In this document: piece after piece, positions 14,385 through 15,399 of the stretch | Layout of the letters: the number at the start of each line of letters is the position of its first letter | How positions within the stretch are numbered: the first letter of the stretch is position 1 | Source: JBBDNC01 sp040877875 | Lineage (GTDB): Bacteria > Bacteroidota > Rhodothermia > Balneolales > Balneolaceae | Assembly (NCBI GenBank): GCA_040877875.1 | Contig: JBBDNC010000149.1 | Location: 1-15,399, forward strand | DNA: 15,399 bases | Reading direction: 5' to 3' | Program-made: the position numbers and the translations under genes | Notes under the pieces: model-generated | Databases searched by the model: none | Seen by the model: only the letters and a program-made list of their open reading frames with translations | What the model was told of the DNA's origin: nothing

Positions 14385-15071
14385 ATGTTGAAATCCATAC
14401 TTGAGAGCGTGATAAACCAGCCTGATCGATACAATAATAAACTCTGGACCTACCGGCTATCCGGGAATATGCTTGAAATCATGGCCAGGCCAAAGTACAA
14501 CCAGGATCCCGATCTCTATAGAATGGCCGTGATTCGTTCCGGACAGGTGCTTCAGGCCTTCTACCAGCAAGCCCGGTTGAAAAATCAGCGAACCATGATT
14601 CAAAGTTTTCCAAATATGGAGGAAACCAGTCTGGTAGCTGTCATTCGGTTGTTAAAACCGGATGAAGGGGCAAAATCAAAAACATCAGATTATTTTAAAA
14701 ATGAGCAGGAGCCGGAAGAGTCCCATCCGTCTATGAATCCACAAACGCTCATAGCCATAGCCTCGCATTACGGGATGTTCCTTCATCCATTGTGTACAGA
14801 CTCTTCCGACCTCCCAAAACAGGAATTGATCTTTTCGGAATTGTCGATCGACCTCGCCGGCCGTTCCTGTTTCGGGCTTTGCAGTACCAGCGATAATCCT
14901 TTCATCTGGCTAAAAACCGGTTACTGGTTCGAACGGATCCGGCAACTCTCGGAAAGCAATGGATCCTTATCCATGCCCTCCATCCATGATGAGATTTCAA
15001 AGGAGAAGCGATCCGGAATGTGTTTTATGTTCGAGGATTGCCCCTTTGTCCAGGCCCTTGTACTGTCCTGA
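14385..15071 (+). CDS. Divergent Acg/nitroreductase-like protein
   Basis: A 228-aa soluble protein without a signal peptide. I recognise it only tentatively. NKLWTYRLSGNMLEIMARPK (18-37), DLYRMAVIRSGQVLQAFYQQ (43-62) and TSLVAVIRL (81-89) resemble the N-terminal half of Acg-type proteins: the QPW-type strand, the D-x-x-x-R helix start and the internal-symmetry helix. WLKTGYWFERIRQLSESNG (175-193) recalls the long late helix of that family, and the end (FMFEDCPFVQALVLS) recalls its PQ-containing C-terminus. Acg proteins are flavin-fold relatives of nitroreductases, and many lack activity; the protein is shorter than typical members (about 300 aa or more). The ATG at 14385 is 6 bp after the YceI stop, so translational coupling is likely. 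If the assignment fails, it is a hypothetical protein. Confidence 0.55.
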   Translation: MLKSILESVINQPDRYNNKLWTYRLSGNMLEIMARPKYNQDPDLYRMAVIRSGQVLQAFYQQARLKNQRTMIQSFPNMEETSLVAVIRLLKPDEGAKSKTSDYFKNEQEPEESHPSMNPQTLIAIASHYGMFLHPLCTDSSDLPKQELIFSELSIDLAGRSCFGLCSTSDNPFIWLKTGYWFERIRQLSESNGSLSMPSIHDEISKEKRSGMCFMFEDCPFVQALVLS

Positions 15072-15124
15072 TATTCAGCAGACAAAAACCTACCACTTTA
15101 ATTATCATTTAACAATAGTTTGAA

Positions 15125-15196
15125 GCGGGAATAGCTCAGGGGTAGAGCATCAGCTTCCCAAGCTGAGGGTCGCGGGTTCGAATCCCGTTTCCCGCT
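15125..15196 (+). tRNA. tRNA-Gly (anticodon CCC)
   Basis: A complete 72-nt cloverleaf: acceptor GCGGGAA/TTCCCGC, D-arm GCTC/GAGC, anticodon stem TCAGC/GCTGA with loop TTCCCAA (anticodon CCC at 15157-15159), a five-base variable loop, and T-arm GCGGG-TTCGAAT-CCCGT. CCA is not encoded. It decodes GGG. It lies 53 bp after the Acg-like gene and is probably transcribed separately. Confidence 0.97.
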
Positions 15197-15399
15197 CAAT
15201 TGACTGCCTCTTTCATCCACTATTGGATAAAACTGAACCTGTCGAAGAGCCGATGTAATCTGGGTACTTGATTGATGATGGTTCTATCGTGTTTCCCGGA
15301 GTCATCCGAATTCGTTTACACGTTAATAAACCACATATCATATATGTTGATGCCTGAATACGGTTGACGTTTTTAGTTAACATGTAACATGTTGGTCGA
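15197..15399. other. Right-edge intergenic sequence
   Basis: About 200 bp with no credible ORF. It contains CTGAACCTGTCGAAG (15233-15247), whose complement resembles the CTTCGACAGGCTCAG words commonly found in intergenic repeats of many bacteria. The last bases hold two ACATGT words. No integrase or attachment duplication of the tRNA is seen before the window ends. Confidence 0.4.

Noticed and set aside
15125..15399. tRNA-Gly as an integration site for a mobile element
   Set aside because: No integrase, no duplicate of the tRNA 3' end and no change in gene content are visible before the window ends.

Overview
The window looks like chromosomal DNA from a member of the FCB group. My best guess is Balneolota/Rhodothermia or another Bacteroidota relative. 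This is inferred from the AccD protein without zinc-ribbon cysteines, the DUF3857 exported protein with a degenerate transglutaminase fold, the near absence of Shine-Dalgarno sequences, and mid-range GC with AT-rich spacers. Two runs of exactly 100 N (5443-5542 and 8533-8632) show that this is a scaffold of joined contigs.

Left part (1-5334), all on the minus strand, read right to left: dihydroorotase (pyrC), an exported DUF3857/transglutaminase-like protein 31 bp behind it, the tRNA-modification protein TsaB, and the carboxyltransferase beta subunit AccD. These are mostly housekeeping genes (pyrimidine, tRNA t6A and fatty acid synthesis). Centre (5606-8466): xseA (exonuclease VII large subunit) diverges from pyrC across the first gap. 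A lipoprotein glycerophosphodiester phosphodiesterase follows and converges on ndk over a long perfect hairpin.

Right part (8633-15399) is the more interesting half. A 532-bp non-coding stretch leads into a two-gene operon. Its sensor kinase has a degenerate receiver, a PAS domain with the FixL haem-pocket residues and a NarL/DesK-type transmitter. A NarL/FixJ-family response regulator follows 5 bp later. After a 475-bp spacer comes a four-gene plus-strand cluster: an outer-membrane beta-barrel (porin-like), two tandem exported YceI-family proteins, and a divergent protein resembling the Acg/nitroreductase family, which starts 6 bp after the second YceI gene. A tRNA-Gly(CCC) gene lies near the right edge.

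Working hypothesis (inference only): the kinase and regulator sense oxygen or redox state through a haem-PAS domain and may control the adjacent porin/YceI/YceI/Acg-like cluster as an envelope and redox response to low oxygen. The haem-pocket residues and gene order can be read from the sequence. The regulatory link cannot be shown from sequence alone.
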